Below, piece after piece: positions 34,242-44,920 of a stretch of 64,000 bases of DNA. Position 1 is the stretch's first letter. The number at the start of each line of letters is the position of its first letter. This DNA is from Peltaster fructicola (lineage: Eukaryota > Ascomycota > Dothideomycetes). Under the pieces are notes generated by a model. The model was not told where the DNA came from, did not search any database, and saw nothing but the letters and a program-made list of their open reading frames with translations. The stretch is from positions 3,410,001-3,474,000 of the forward strand of contig CP051141.1 of the NCBI GenBank assembly GCA_001592805.2, read 5' to 3'. The translations under genes and the position numbers were made by a program.

Positions 34242-35059
34242 ATGGCGCCGATTCTCCATATCCTCAGGTATGTGCAACACAACAATATCCAATGACGAAT
34301 GAGCAATAACAGTTTCCTCCAAGGCACGGACAGGGCTTTCACTCGATCACCGAGAACGGGCATATGCTACGAGATCCAGAATTGACACCGAAAGGAAGAG
34401 AGCAATGTGCGGCAAGGTGTGCTAGCTTCGACAGACATGACAAGGTCAGAAGCCTGAATGCTACATCAATGATCATGTACTGATTAGCTCAGGTCGAACT
34501 TCTGCTCGCCTCGCCACTTCGAAGAGCTCTACAGACCTGTCAACTCTGCTTCGAGCCATGTGTAGAGCGCGGATTGAAGATCGTGGCACTGCCCTACGCT
34601 GAGGAGGCATCAGATGATCCGTCCGATACAGGCAGCGATCAAGCCGTCCTTCATAAGGAATTTCCAAACCAGGTCGACTTTGACCACGTCAGCGAAGGCT
34701 GGTACATCCACGATGGCGACTACGCCATCACTCCCAAAGCCCTTCACGCCCGTGCAACCAAGCTGAGGCGATGGATCCGCGATAGGCCGGAGAAGGAAGT
34801 CGTACTAGTCGCCCATGGATTCTTCAACCATTACATAACAAGTGATGTCGACGAGAACGGTGTGCAAACCACTCCATGGTGGCGCGAGACCGAGATCAGG
34901 ACCTTTGCTTTCGAGGAAGGCGATACTGAGGATGCTAGGATTGTGGAGACGGCCGAGTCTTTGAGCATGAGGAAAGCGGAGGAAGCAGGGCTGAAATCTG
35001 CCGACGAAGGCCGCGCTGAGGCGCCTAGGACGAAGAAGCAAGCTGAACTCGCCTCCTGA
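34242..35059 (+). CDS. Phosphoglycerate-mutase-like (histidine phosphatase) family protein
   Basis: Three exons (34242-34267, 34324-34444, 34493-35059) encode 237 aa; the introns are 56 and 48 nt. Splicing builds the catalytic RHG motif: MAPILHILR from exons 1 and 2, then HGQGFHSI, so His10 is the expected phospho-acceptor. The rest of the signature is LTPKGREQC, LLASPLRRALQTCQLCF (conserved Arg), a Glu-containing YAEEASDDPSDTGSD segment, and the second catalytic His in VVLVAHGFFNHYI. Such small cytosolic branch members dephosphorylate sugar phosphates or other substrates and are rarely true glycolytic mutases. The C-terminal 30 residues are Ala/Glu/Lys-rich. The stop is 81 bp from the stop of convergent GPN3. 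Confidence 0.93.
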
Positions 35060-35140
35060 AGGTTGGCGAGAGGCTGAGGGCTAGAGCGCTTGTAACCTGT
35101 GGTGCTATTGATGGCTTCCATTGTGCCACGCTGCTTGTGT

Positions 35141-36043
35141 TCACTCCATCTCACCACCGTCCATATCATACAGCTCGTCTTGCGGCTCCTTAGGCTCTTG
35201 TGCTTCGTGGTACTGTATGGCATCGTCAATATAGCTTAGAACCGCGCCAACGCTATCTTCGTCCTGTACGTCCAGTTTCAAGAACGATACCAGGCTGAAC
35301 TCGTCGATGAGTTGGCCAACAGCACGGTTGAGCTTTGCAAACGATTCGCCAGCCATGATACTCCTTGAGTCTTGAGGATCTTCGCCGTTGTCGACACCTT
35401 GCTGGAACTCGTACACCAAGCCACTCTCTGGAGGGTCATGGAGAAGGCTGGTGTCTGGATCGATGAAACGTTTCAGCTCCTTTCTCGCCACTTGACCTTT
35501 GACGAGATCCATCTTACTCAATATGTTGACGTGAGGCAGTTCCAGCATCAACATCGCACTCATAGCACTGAGCGTACCTGAGAAGAACTTCGCACGATCC
35601 ATGACAAAGCTGCTTTCGAGTAGATACGCTGCGCACATACTGATGTTTGTGCTTCCACGACTCAAATGCTTGATCAGGTTTGGCAGCAGTGGCACGTGTG
35701 TGTACAGCTCAATCTGGCCGGGCATGTCGATGATGATCAGGTATTCTTCGGTCACAGTCTCGAGAGGCTCGGTGAGAAAGTCCAAATTCTCGAGGAGGAA
35801 GTCAAAACAGTACATCAGACCTCCGTTAGGTCCGAGATGCAGCTCCTCCATCACGTCTTCCAGCGAGATGAGGTCCTTGATATCGACATCTGGCTCGTAT
35901 ACGAACTCGTCTGCCGCTGGATCCAAGTTGATGTAGAAGCACGAACGACGGTTGTTCTTGAGGTGTTGGATTATAGCTGAGCAGAAAGTCGTCTTGCCCG
36001 CGCCAGCAGGTCCCATGACAATGACACCATACTTGGAACCCAT
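35141..36043 (-). CDS. GPN3: GPN-loop GTPase 3
   Basis: This GTPase acts with GPN1 in the assembly and nuclear import of RNA polymerase II and III. A single exon encodes 300 aa, close to the family length. The P-loop is GPAGAGKT (11-18), the switch region follows LDPAADEF, and the signature Gly-Pro-Asn loop is GPNGGL (71-76). Other motifs are IDMPGQIELYTHVP (G3), NILSKMDLVKG (G4) and the terminal acidic DELYDMDGGEME. The ATG at 36043 is preceded by untranslatable frame and gives the canonical MGSKYGVIVMGPAG. Confidence 0.96.
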   Translation of the reverse strand: MGSKYGVIVMGPAGAGKTTFCSAIIQHLKNNRRSCFYINLDPAADEFVYEPDVDIKDLISLEDVMEELHLGPNGGLMYCFDFLLENLDFLTEPLETVTEEYLIIIDMPGQIELYTHVPLLPNLIKHLSRGSTNISMCAAYLLESSFVMDRAKFFSGTLSAMSAMLMLELPHVNILSKMDLVKGQVARKELKRFIDPDTSLLHDPPESGLVYEFQQGVDNGEDPQDSRSIMAGESFAKLNRAVGQLIDEFSLVSFLKLDVQDEDSVGAVLSYIDDAIQYHEAQEPKEPQDELYDMDGGEME

Positions 36044-36557
36044 GTCTGCGCAAGGCTGTCTCTGGAAGTAGAAGAAGATGCAACAACACCTGCCTGATAT
36101 TTTGAGATGCGGCTCTTTCGGCTGGTCCTTGCGTCGAAAAAGCTTGGCATCGCGGTCAAGTTATAATTCTTGTCCTTCCGTCTCTCCTTTCGCTCTTCAC
36201 ACGACTAAATCCAAGACGATGAGCTGGCTTCTACGGCCAACATTTTCACCCGTTCAGCTTCGGCTGGATGGTGTGGATGTTGCTGAGATGCTCCGAGCCC
36301 TCTAACCACCTTTTGAGGAGCAATTTGAAGATTCCTGATTGGAAAGTCGGTCGTGTAGGCACTGCGTGGTGCAGTCCATCAAGAATGCTACACCGCTTAT
36401 CGACGAGTCATCTCCTGCACCCGCATTAGATGGATTCTATCAACGGAACGGGATGTTGCAGCAATCCTTCAACTATCACTGCAATCGGGAAGATCATATA
36501 CCGCATGACCACGAAGACAGCGGTCTAGACAGTCTATGACAGCAACTTCCATACATT
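36044..36557. other. Intergenic region
   Basis: This holds the GPN3 promoter and the 3' flank of TYS1. No supported gene. Confidence 0.4.
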
Positions 36558-37808
36558 TCATACTTCATTTTTGGGCTTGCCCACAGCCATCTCAACACTT
36601 CCAGGGCCTTCAAGATGACCATCCGGCTTTGCTTCCACTTGCTCGGGCGTGTTCGATGAGTTGCCCGGCTTCGCGCCTGGAAACCTGGTACCACGATCCT
36701 TGACCTTCTTGACCTTTGTTTGGACGACAGGCGGTGGATAGCCCTTCTTTTCTACTGCTTGCCACTCTTGATCTGACTCGAATGCCGCTCGAATTGGTCC
36801 TAGAATCTCCAGCAGTGCATCAGTCACAGCAGGCTTCAGTGTTTGTGGCTGTAGTATATCCTCGAGGTAGTCCTTCTTGAGCTGTTCGATGTTTGTGTAG
36901 ACGAGAGGCTCGGCATCTCTGCGAGGAACGACAAAGTTGGGAGTGCCCTTGTTCTTCAGCGCCGATGCTGGTAGCAGGACGTACTCTGTAAAGCTGATCA
37001 CGCCGTTACCTTCTACCACTTTAGGAGGACAGAAAGCCTTCTTCAGCTTCTTCTTGACGACATCTGTGGTGTCAACGAGGTCGATTTTCGAGTCTGGGTC
37101 AGAGCTGCTCATCTTGCCGCCTTCTTGCAGACCAGGTATCAGTGGGTTCATCAAATGTGCTCGTTTCCTGTAGCCGATACGTGGGAGACACTCGGATGCA
37201 AGAGTGAAGATCTTTCGCTGGTCAACACCACCGAATTGTGCATCTACTCCCAGGTACTCTTCATCCAATGCTTGCATGACTGGGTAGATCTGTGAGCTAA
37301 GTGGTGGTGCCTCGACTTGTTTGACGACCTCTGATCCTGCCTTGGTTGCGTCATGTCCTGACACTGCAGTCGATAAACGGAGAAGATCAAAAGGATATCC
37401 TGCAAATGGGTTGCTATTGTCGCCTCTAGTCTGGTACTCTGATCCAGTGACGAACTTCAGTCGTGAGATATCGACGCCGACGGCCTTCATGGCTTCTCTG
37501 ATAACATACTTGTAGTAGACTGCTCGCTCCTTGACAAGTTCAAGCGGTGCTTTCAAGTTGTCGAGAAATCCATGGACATCTGCTAGCAAGATGGTGACTT
37601 CACATCCTGCTGCCAAGAACTCCGCGATCTTCAAGCAGGGCACAAAGTAGCCACAGTGAGGTTTGCCTGTAGTTGCTGTACCCCAGTAGATCTTCAAGGG
37701 CCGTTCATTCTTGCTTAGTACCTCTTCAATGATCTCAGGGTTGAGGACTTCCTGCAGGTTGCTCGTGATGAGCTTGAGCTTGTCTGCAGCGCTTTCAGGT
37801 GATGCCAT
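36558..37808 (-). CDS. TYS1: Cytoplasmic tyrosyl-tRNA synthetase
   Basis: This class Ic enzyme charges tRNA-Tyr in the cytosol. A single exon encodes 416 aa from the ATG at 37808; a TTG seven codons upstream is not used. The HIGH-type motif is HCGYF (from residue 51), the substrate loop contains YFVPCLKIAEFL, and the KMSKS motif is KMSSSD (232-237). AQFGGVDQRKIF is the tyrosine-binding region typical of archaeal/eukaryotic TyrRS. The C-terminal tail (KVKKVKDRGTRFPGAKPGNSS onwards) is basic, then acidic. It is divergent from the PX-domain gene across 287 bp. Confidence 0.96.
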   Translation of the reverse strand: MASPESAADKLKLITSNLQEVLNPEIIEEVLSKNERPLKIYWGTATTGKPHCGYFVPCLKIAEFLAAGCEVTILLADVHGFLDNLKAPLELVKERAVYYKYVIREAMKAVGVDISRLKFVTGSEYQTRGDNSNPFAGYPFDLLRLSTAVSGHDATKAGSEVVKQVEAPPLSSQIYPVMQALDEEYLGVDAQFGGVDQRKIFTLASECLPRIGYRKRAHLMNPLIPGLQEGGKMSSSDPDSKIDLVDTTDVVKKKLKKAFCPPKVVEGNGVISFTEYVLLPASALKNKGTPNFVVPRRDAEPLVYTNIEQLKKDYLEDILQPQTLKPAVTDALLEILGPIRAAFESDQEWQAVEKKGYPPPVVQTKVKKVKDRGTRFPGAKPGNSSNTPEQVEAKPDGHLEGPGSVEMAVGKPKNEV

Positions 37809-38095
37809 ATCAATCGCCAGGTCTTTCAAGCCGTGTGAGAACGTGTGTCGAAGTCCCTACGATCGTGGTTCAGGTCTTCAGATATGAGTCAATGCAAGCA
37901 TGTCATGCATTGAATTTCAGTGCAGCAAAAGTGCGCCGTAGTGAGGCGAAATTTGGTGTTGATCGACGTCAGCCCCTGCGTCAAGCTGCAGGTTGACAAG
38001 TCTCAGGAACGTAGGAGTCGTGTTGGTGGATCTTGGGACATTCTTGGGCATCATTCGTGGCCGTACGATGACACCGGATCGTTCGCAGCGCGATA

Positions 38096-41000
38096 ATGGA
38101 TGAATTGCGAGATGAAACGCCGCTGGCGACTGAGCACACCGACGAATCGATTCCTCTTCCGCCCGTCATAGACACCAGCCTCGTCGACAAGCAGCAGGGC
38201 AAGCAAGAGTCAGTACAAGCAAGTCAGTTGCCTACCATCACACTTGTACAGCGATGTACAGACAGCGCACTGCATTTCCTGGCTCACGCGAGCAATCAGA
38301 CACTCGGCGCTTGTCTCGTAGGCTTCGGAGCGACCACATACTTCGTCCTTGGACGCGTCGGTCTAGTTATCATCGGTGTAGCAAGCGGAGTTGTGCTTCA
38401 AGCCACATGGGAAGGCATACGCCAAGACGATCGCAGCGAGGAGGTCAAGACAAAAGATTCCAAGCGGAGACAAGAAGCTGGCATTGAAGTTGTGCAGAAG
38501 CTCTTGCAATGGCGGGAAGGTCAGAAGGAAGAAGGCAATCAGGAAGAGAGTGCGAAATCACCCAGTGGACAGGATCTAGACTTCTCAACCTTCGAGCCTG
38601 AGACAGGCGAAGCACTGAACAAGTTTGCCGATGCTGTCATAAAGGACTATGTGAAATACTGGTATGCGCCAACGATACCGGGAGAAGAAAGCTTCCCATC
38701 GCTATGCCGCAACACTTTGACGGCATTCATATTATCCATGTCTGGACACCTGCGGAGGAAGAGACCTGCTGATGCATTCCTGGACTTTGTCACGAATGCA
38801 AGCAGCATTATCGTTGTTTTCCTGAACGAGCTTTCCGCAGCTCTGAACGCATCCCCAAGCTCATCAGCCCAAGACGCTGTGAGCACCTATCTGGAACTCA
38901 AGCCTGAAAGCAATCTTGCCAGTCTTTTGGACACGAGGAACCAGGACCGCAAGCTGAAGACGATCGCCGAGGATATTCTAGAATCATATCTCGAGCCCAA
39001 GGTCTACAACTGTCCACCTGTCCATGGCTTCCTCAAGGAGGTGTTAGCACAGCTCGTTCTTGGTTACACGATAACGCTGTGTTCCGCGCCGGATTGGATC
39101 AATGACTATATCATCTATGGCCTTGAAGAGTCTGACACGACCAAAGAAGTGATGAATATAGTCGACGCCGGCGTTGAGGGTCGGTCAGTGGACAGCAAGC
39201 CCATGAGTCAAATGGACGAACCAGCAGCTGTCGCAGAGGAGACCACCAGAGATCACAAGCGACAGGCCAGCAAAGCTGAAGATCCTATGGACGAAGCAAT
39301 GAGAGAAGCACAACGATTGACGCAATTGATGATAGAAGAAGACGAACGTCGTGCTCGAGAAGAGGCTGAAAGGCAGTCCGTTGCTTTCAGTGTGGATGAT
39401 GTGTCAGAAGTGCCATCGCGAGACGTCCGAACACCAACCTCAAGCGATAGTGAACGCGAGAGAGCGGACAATGATCTAGCCGCCGAGCAAGAGGTCGAGA
39501 GACCCAGCACTCCCACGACGAAAGCACAGTTCACGTCTTTCGACCAAATACTGCCAAGCTCGCAGCCAACTGCACTTATGGATACGGCAGAGCGAGCCAA
39601 GAGCGAGTCCGCTGTTCTTACCCTGCACAACGCAACCATCTCCATCTTCGACGACTCGGTTCCTGGAGAGCGAGCTACAATCAAGGCCAGACCAACCACA
39701 GACTACTTGATTCAGATCGAGCCCTCGTCCGCGGTCTTCCCTGGCTGGATGATCGCACGCAAGTACGCTGACTTCGAGATGCTGCACGAGGTCCTCAAGA
39801 GGCTCAGTGTGATAACAGGCGTGAACTTCACTGAGCGCCATGCAGAGCTACCGAAGTGGAAGCAGACCACCAAGGCGTCTCTGCGCCATGAGCTGGAGCA
39901 GTATCTGATGGCCGCTGTACGGTATCAGCAACTCGCCGAGAGTGAAGGCATGAAGCGCTTCCTTGAGAAGGACCAGACTTTGATGAAGGGCCCAGGCAAG
40001 GGCTTCGGCTGGCCAACACCAGAGGCATTTGGTAAACTGGGTGGTGACATGATCAATGTGCTAGCTAAGGCACCTACCAATGTTGCTGGTGGAGGAAAAG
40101 CATTGTTTAGCGGTCTCAAGGGCAAGAAGAACCAGTCTCAAGCATCGATACGGAACAGCGTTGTGTCGACACCAGGCTCTGAGGGCCGACAAAGTATGTC
40201 CTTCCCCGATGTCTCTGAACATAGCGCGCCACGAGCCAGTCAAGACTCGCTGCAACCACCTTCGGAGGGAGTTGACAAGATATCCGCTGCTCCTCGGCCT
40301 CTGAGCGCAGAAGTACTGTCGTCACCAAGCAGACGACCAGCTGACCTCACCCGCGCGGAATCCTACGCATCACAACCTTCGCCTGTTCAAGCAGCGATGC
40401 CAATCGATCCTATGTCGGGAATCGAGGACACATTTGACCTGCCTCCACCACCTTCTGAGATGCCTGACGATTACGGCGTCACCAGCACATCTATGCGGCA
40501 GAGTATCGACGCTCTACGAACAACACGAGAGGCATCCTTGGATCTACCCCCTGCAATGCCACCGCGACCTGTAGCCGAACCCGAGAAGCCTACAACTACT
40601 AAGAAACCACCTATCACAGAGCGCGAGACATCAGTAGCTGTCGAACTGATGTTCGCCGTCATCACCGAGCTTTTCACATTGAGCTCAGCATGGCAGTTTC
40701 GCCGTACATTGCTTGCTGCTGCCAAGAGTTTCCTACTTCGACCAGGCAATCCACAGCTGCTAGCCATCCGTGACCTCCTGCAAAAGGATCTCCTCGATGC
40801 CAATCTGTCAGATGCAGGTGTGGCAGCTCAAGTCATCAAGCTGCGTGAGAATGCTTTGCCCACAGCCGAGGAACTCGAGATCTGGAATCGCGACTACCCA
40901 CCGAAGACAGCAGAACAGAAGGAGGAAGCACGTATCAAGGCAAGAAGACTGCTCGTCACAAAGGGTATGCCTGCTGCGCTCACGAGCGTTATGGGTGCTG

Positions 41001-41113
41001 CCGCCAGTGGTGAAGCGCTCGGCAATGTCTTTGATTGCCTTCAGATACCGGAGGTCAGTCGTGGGTTGGTGTTTGGATTAATGCTGCAGGCTCTGAAGGT
41101 TGTCACACATTGA
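38096..41113 (+). CDS. PXA-PX-nexin_C membrane protein (Mdm1/sorting-nexin family)
   Basis: A single exon encodes 1005 aa. Family members tether the ER to vacuoles or lipid droplets. A hydrophobic hairpin at about 65-102 (LGACLVGFGATTYFVLGRVG...) could anchor in the ER. A PXA domain follows (about 165-350, with WYAPTIPGEESFP and VYNCPPVHGFLKEVLAQLVLG). A charged linker (395-500) contains a probable coiled coil (LTQLMIEEDERRAREEAERQ). The PX domain (about 505-630) has FPGWMIARKYADFEMLHEVL. A low-complexity Pro/Ser region precedes the nexin_C domain (about 845-1000). There is no RGS domain between PXA and PX, in contrast to animal SNX13/14/25. The Mdm1 assignment is by architecture only. Confidence 0.88.
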   Translation: MDELRDETPLATEHTDESIPLPPVIDTSLVDKQQGKQESVQASQLPTITLVQRCTDSALHFLAHASNQTLGACLVGFGATTYFVLGRVGLVIIGVASGVVLQATWEGIRQDDRSEEVKTKDSKRRQEAGIEVVQKLLQWREGQKEEGNQEESAKSPSGQDLDFSTFEPETGEALNKFADAVIKDYVKYWYAPTIPGEESFPSLCRNTLTAFILSMSGHLRRKRPADAFLDFVTNASSIIVVFLNELSAALNASPSSSAQDAVSTYLELKPESNLASLLDTRNQDRKLKTIAEDILESYLEPKVYNCPPVHGFLKEVLAQLVLGYTITLCSAPDWINDYIIYGLEESDTTKEVMNIVDAGVEGRSVDSKPMSQMDEPAAVAEETTRDHKRQASKAEDPMDEAMREAQRLTQLMIEEDERRAREEAERQSVAFSVDDVSEVPSRDVRTPTSSDSERERADNDLAAEQEVERPSTPTTKAQFTSFDQILPSSQPTALMDTAERAKSESAVLTLHNATISIFDDSVPGERATIKARPTTDYLIQIEPSSAVFPGWMIARKYADFEMLHEVLKRLSVITGVNFTERHAELPKWKQTTKASLRHELEQYLMAAVRYQQLAESEGMKRFLEKDQTLMKGPGKGFGWPTPEAFGKLGGDMINVLAKAPTNVAGGGKALFSGLKGKKNQSQASIRNSVVSTPGSEGRQSMSFPDVSEHSAPRASQDSLQPPSEGVDKISAAPRPLSAEVLSSPSRRPADLTRAESYASQPSPVQAAMPIDPMSGIEDTFDLPPPPSEMPDDYGVTSTSMRQSIDALRTTREASLDLPPAMPPRPVAEPEKPTTTKKPPITERETSVAVELMFAVITELFTLSSAWQFRRTLLAAAKSFLLRPGNPQLLAIRDLLQKDLLDANLSDAGVAAQVIKLRENALPTAEELEIWNRDYPPKTAEQKEEARIKARRLLVTKGMPAALTSVMGAAASGEALGNVFDCLQIPEVSRGLVFGLMLQALKVVTH

Positions 41114-41387
41114 GCTCTTTGTTCAGTGAGCACATGGCAGCTTGACAAATGGTGCAGCCTTCCACTACACAAAGGCTTGGCACGTGGTTGTCTTTGTGAA
41201 CGAACACGTGCTTTGATCGACAGAGGTGTTCCTCAATCAACTTCAATCGCACAGATTGCATGGTGAGATTGCAATGCTGGGACAAAGGAGGGAGTCATGC
41301 AAACGATAGACGAGCGAAACGTGTATGGCGATGTCCAACCTTCTCAGCTATGATCTTAGTACGATATTGTAACACTATAGCACAATC

Positions 41388-42275
41388 ATGTCTCGTACCT
41401 TGACCATCACACCGGCACCGTTCAAGTCTTCGAGACTTGCCATACCACCTTCTCCTGGCTCGCCCAGGACGCCACTGACACTGTCGATTCGACACAGCAG
41501 TCCATGCAATACGATCAAGGCACAATGTAATCCAATCGATCAGGTCCCTCCTCCATCAACGCCAGCACCATGGCTATGGCAGTGTCATGTCTGTAATAGG
41601 GTCTATCCACTAGCAACAACCCGCTGCATTGACGATGGTCATAGATTTTGCTCAGGGACTACAACCATCAGGAAGCAGAAGCGTACTGGCAAGAAGATTG
41701 TCAAACACCAAGCTTGTGCATCGGAGTTCGACTATGGTGGTTGGCGCAGCTACAACGAGTGGCGAAGATCCTGTCTTGAGGCTTTCGGTAAAAGAGACTC
41801 AGATACTCTTCCTGTCAGCGCGAGTGACACGCGGATATCTTCGCGAAGTAGAGACTGTTGGTATTACTGCGACTTCCCGTCGGAGTGCCGTTGGGGCAAG
41901 GAGATTGGCCTTCAGAAGGTACAGAGCACAGCAGACCTGTCATCGGAAGCAGGAGGGATCAAGATTAGAGGCTCAGCGCAGTGCTTGACACTCGAAGACA
42001 TTCCGGATCAAACGCTCGACATGGACCAGAGCGCTGTCACTGGAGACAAGATTGGCATAACCCCTTTCTCAATCGCAGATGTCATGCCGCCGTGCCAGGA
42101 TGATCTAGACCTATGCGAAGAACGCCGAAAGAGGAAGTCAGGAGGACAGCTGCCAAGTCCATTGGCACCGTGCAGTAGGACACTGCTTGATCGAATTAAT
42201 GCTCTGAGCAATGAGGACGAGCTCAAACTTGCTTGGGATGAGCTTGAGGCTAGTCTTCGGGAGCCATATTTATAA
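41388..42275 (+). CDS. Hypothetical cysteine-rich fungal protein
   Basis: A single exon encodes 295 aa from the ATG at 41388. No named family comes to mind, but the conserved-looking core has paired cysteines: WQCHVCNRVYPLATTRC, then DDGHRFCSG, KHQACASEFDYGGW and CWYYCDFPSECRWG. The pattern C-x2-C...C...H-x2-C suggests zinc binding. The first 60 residues are Ser/Pro/Thr-rich and probably disordered, and the last 100 are polar. Basic residues (RKQKRTGKKIVKH) follow the first cluster and could be a nuclear signal. It converges on the patatin-like gene, with 82 bp between stops. Confidence 0.75.
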   Translation: MSRTLTITPAPFKSSRLAIPPSPGSPRTPLTLSIRHSSPCNTIKAQCNPIDQVPPPSTPAPWLWQCHVCNRVYPLATTRCIDDGHRFCSGTTTIRKQKRTGKKIVKHQACASEFDYGGWRSYNEWRRSCLEAFGKRDSDTLPVSASDTRISSRSRDCWYYCDFPSECRWGKEIGLQKVQSTADLSSEAGGIKIRGSAQCLTLEDIPDQTLDMDQSAVTGDKIGITPFSIADVMPPCQDDLDLCEERRKRKSGGQLPSPLAPCSRTLLDRINALSNEDELKLAWDELEASLREPYL

Positions 42276-42357
42276 GGTTGTTCGCCTATATTTGGTGTGA
42301 AATGCATTATAGTGTAGCGTAGCATGGAGTCGTGATTTGTAGCTCCAAGATTGGACC

Positions 42358-43974
42358 TCAAGGAGTAGGAGCTTCTGGTAGATGTCCGCCAACGAAAGTG
42401 GTCCAGCGTTCGCCTCCTAGTTGTTCTCTTGCTCGTCGTTGTCGTACTAGCTTTTGCGCTGCTTGGTCGATCATGATGCTTGGCTGAGCGTATGAGTCGA
42501 TATTCTCCCGAAAGTCACGGTCGAGGTATCGCCGTGTAGCCACTTCCATACGAGTCAAGCTCTTCCCTCCGGGCACATTTGGTTGGCCGCGCCATGTCCC
42601 TTTGGTCCAGTCGTCCAGAGGCATGTCTTGCAATCCGTCATCGACGTTCAATCGCTTGTACCATGTGTTCTCGCCACGTGCGACTAGACTTCGAATGCGA
42701 TCGTGCAGCGATTCACCTTCAGTGTAGCGGATGAGGACATTGCGCAGGATCGCCAGATTTTCTGTCAGTTGGCGTACAACCTTGAAGCTGCGAAAAGGTC
42801 CTGGGAATACGGATGCGAAGCCATCTTGAGCAGAATCCGGACGTCCTGTACCGACGCTCAACAGCAATGCCGGGACATCTGTCTTGGCGTAGTATAGTGA
42901 GTTGAACTCGTTGAGTGCAGCTCCAGAAGGATTGTTCTCTCGGATACCACCATCCTTGAATGCTTTAGCTTGGCCGTCAATTTCTGTCTCCAACATGCGG
43001 AAGTAGAAAGGTGCTGCTGATGTTGCACGCGTGACCTCCCACACCTTAAGCGGATCTGCACCCTCGTTGTATGGCTTGATCCTGTCTAGAGCCTCCTCAG
43101 GATAGTAGTGAGAGTAGCTGCGTAACAAATATGCCACTGAGGGTTTCTCATCGTGTGTTGCAGTCAGGCAACACGAGTGGCAGACTCGCGGCTGATCAAC
43201 GTCGAATGGTTGTCCGCGACCGTCTACGTCGAAGGCGCTTTCGACTTGTCGAGCTAGCTCAGATGGCCAAGGATGGAGGCATTGCGTGCCGTCGCAGCGA
43301 GCATGTGCGCGACATTGCCTCGACACAACTTCCTGCACGGCCTTCTCCAGTGGCTCGTTGTAGTACTTCGTGAACAGCGGTATGCTCGACCTCTTCCTTC
43401 CAAATAGGCTCTCTCCGACTTCACGGTAGAGCTCTAGACATTCAGGAACCGTCATGCGCAGTCGTCCCAACATTGTCGCGATGAGACCACCTGTGGAAGT
43501 GCCGAACATGAAGTCGAAATAGTGGCAAGGCAGTAGCTCATCTACTGGTGGGACCTTAGTGCTGAAGGGCTTCTGTTCAGAGGTAGTTTCATGCTGTCCT
43601 TCCGCTGCCTCATCCATTGTATCGTTGTTGTCAGCGCCAGGACTGGCGTCTTCTTCATTTCGAGCCTCTTGACGACCTCTAGAAGGTGCTGCTGTAGATA
43701 TGGCGGGCTCATTCTTCAACTCCTCCTCCCAGAAGTGTATCCTATGCATCAACTCTTGGATGATGAGCAAACTGCTGTATCCTCTGATGCCGCCTCCATC
43801 GAGGGCGAGTATGCATGGCCACCACGGATCCACAACTTGTCGTGCCCATCGATCGCCTGTCCTCAAAGAATCCGCTGTGTTGCTCCGTCTTGCTCTGCTT
43901 CGACTTCGTGATGTGCTCTCTTGTAGTCTTGCAGACAGTCCAACATGTGCTGTGGGTGATATGGTAGTGGACAT
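42358..43974 (-). CDS. Patatin-like phospholipase
   Basis: Patatins hydrolyse acyl esters of phospholipids or neutral lipids with a Ser-Asp dyad. A single exon encodes 538 aa. The oxyanion loop is ILALDGGGIRGYSS (about 57-66), the nucleophile Ser is in FMFGTSTGG, and the catalytic Asp is in AFKDGGIRENNP. Between Ser and Asp lies an extra Cys-rich segment (RQCRAHARCDGTQC, later VCHSCC) that could bind zinc; this insert is common in fungal patatin-like proteins of the cPLA2-like branch. About 50 Ser/Arg-rich residues precede the domain, and an acidic linker lies between the first strand and the nucleophile. No signal peptide is visible, so it is probably intracellular. Confidence 0.92.
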   Translation of the reverse strand: MSTTISPTAHVGLSARLQESTSRSRSRARRSNTADSLRTGDRWARQVVDPWWPCILALDGGGIRGYSSLLIIQELMHRIHFWEEELKNEPAISTAAPSRGRQEARNEEDASPGADNNDTMDEAAEGQHETTSEQKPFSTKVPPVDELLPCHYFDFMFGTSTGGLIATMLGRLRMTVPECLELYREVGESLFGRKRSSIPLFTKYYNEPLEKAVQEVVSRQCRAHARCDGTQCLHPWPSELARQVESAFDVDGRGQPFDVDQPRVCHSCCLTATHDEKPSVAYLLRSYSHYYPEEALDRIKPYNEGADPLKVWEVTRATSAAPFYFRMLETEIDGQAKAFKDGGIRENNPSGAALNEFNSLYYAKTDVPALLLSVGTGRPDSAQDGFASVFPGPFRSFKVVRQLTENLAILRNVLIRYTEGESLHDRIRSLVARGENTWYKRLNVDDGLQDMPLDDWTKGTWRGQPNVPGGKSLTRMEVATRRYLDRDFRENIDSYAQPSIMIDQAAQKLVRQRRAREQLGGERWTTFVGGHLPEAPTP

Positions 43975-44920
43975 GCCAGCATGCTCCTCAACTGGAGCTT
44001 GCCAGAAGCCCCAAGGCTTGAGAGGGATCGAATCCAGTGTTGCGACTTAAGATGTGTCGTCCGTTTGTAGCGGTATGATGAAATTATACGTTTGTTGCGA
44101 TAGAACGAACAGGGATTGAGTTGAGGGAGGCGATATGAACGTAGCACTAGACAACGCGCGTGGAATGAGGACGATGTTGCGGTGTAGATATAGACAGTAT
44201 GATGATTGTGCAATGCGAAGAATCGGTCACGTAGTAACACCGTCAAGCTGGGCGTAGTACGGTGTTGCCTGTTGACATGCTCGCCTGAGCTGTTCACGAA
44301 AGATAATGCTGTCCACCGGTCGCTATGCAAGTACTCAACAACAAAGACGAATGGCAAACAGAAAGTTAGACGCGGTGTGCTGTCTAGGACACGAAGTTGG
44401 AAAAGTAGCCAGGCATGTTGCCCTGACATTCACCTTGAATGCAGCTAGAAACGCCACTTGCTTGACGCCCAACGCGATTCATACTGCACGATAGAGGCCA
44501 CATAGCAGAAAGTTCTCGTGAAGCGCTCACACAGCAGCAAGATGCGGCCTTGTGAGCATTTCGTGCGATGTAATAATCAATCTATAATAACATGGACGTG
44601 GCAAGAGATTCTACAATAACTGCGCCACACTTCTAGCCTCATCTCCGCAGCCTCACACGTCACGCTTCACAGCATGAATATACATGTATGGCACATGATT
44701 GCCTCAGTCGAGGATTGTTCTAGCAAACATACTCAAGCAGTCAATGTGCGCTTACGTGCGGCATTACTCGACGCAGAGACACCTCAAATAGCTGGCGGCC
44801 TCTCCCAGCTTCGAAGTTTGCTACCTTCCACAACCTGGGCGCCATCCAAGACACCGCCCTGTACGAAACGAGCCCATTTTCCCTTGAATCCTCGAACACC
44901 CGACTTGCTCACCGACCGCG
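43975..44920. other. Divergent intergenic region
   Basis: This 946-bp region lies between the patatin-like gene (minus) and the small unknown gene (plus). No convincing gene; the frames are short and low in protein character. Confidence 0.45.
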
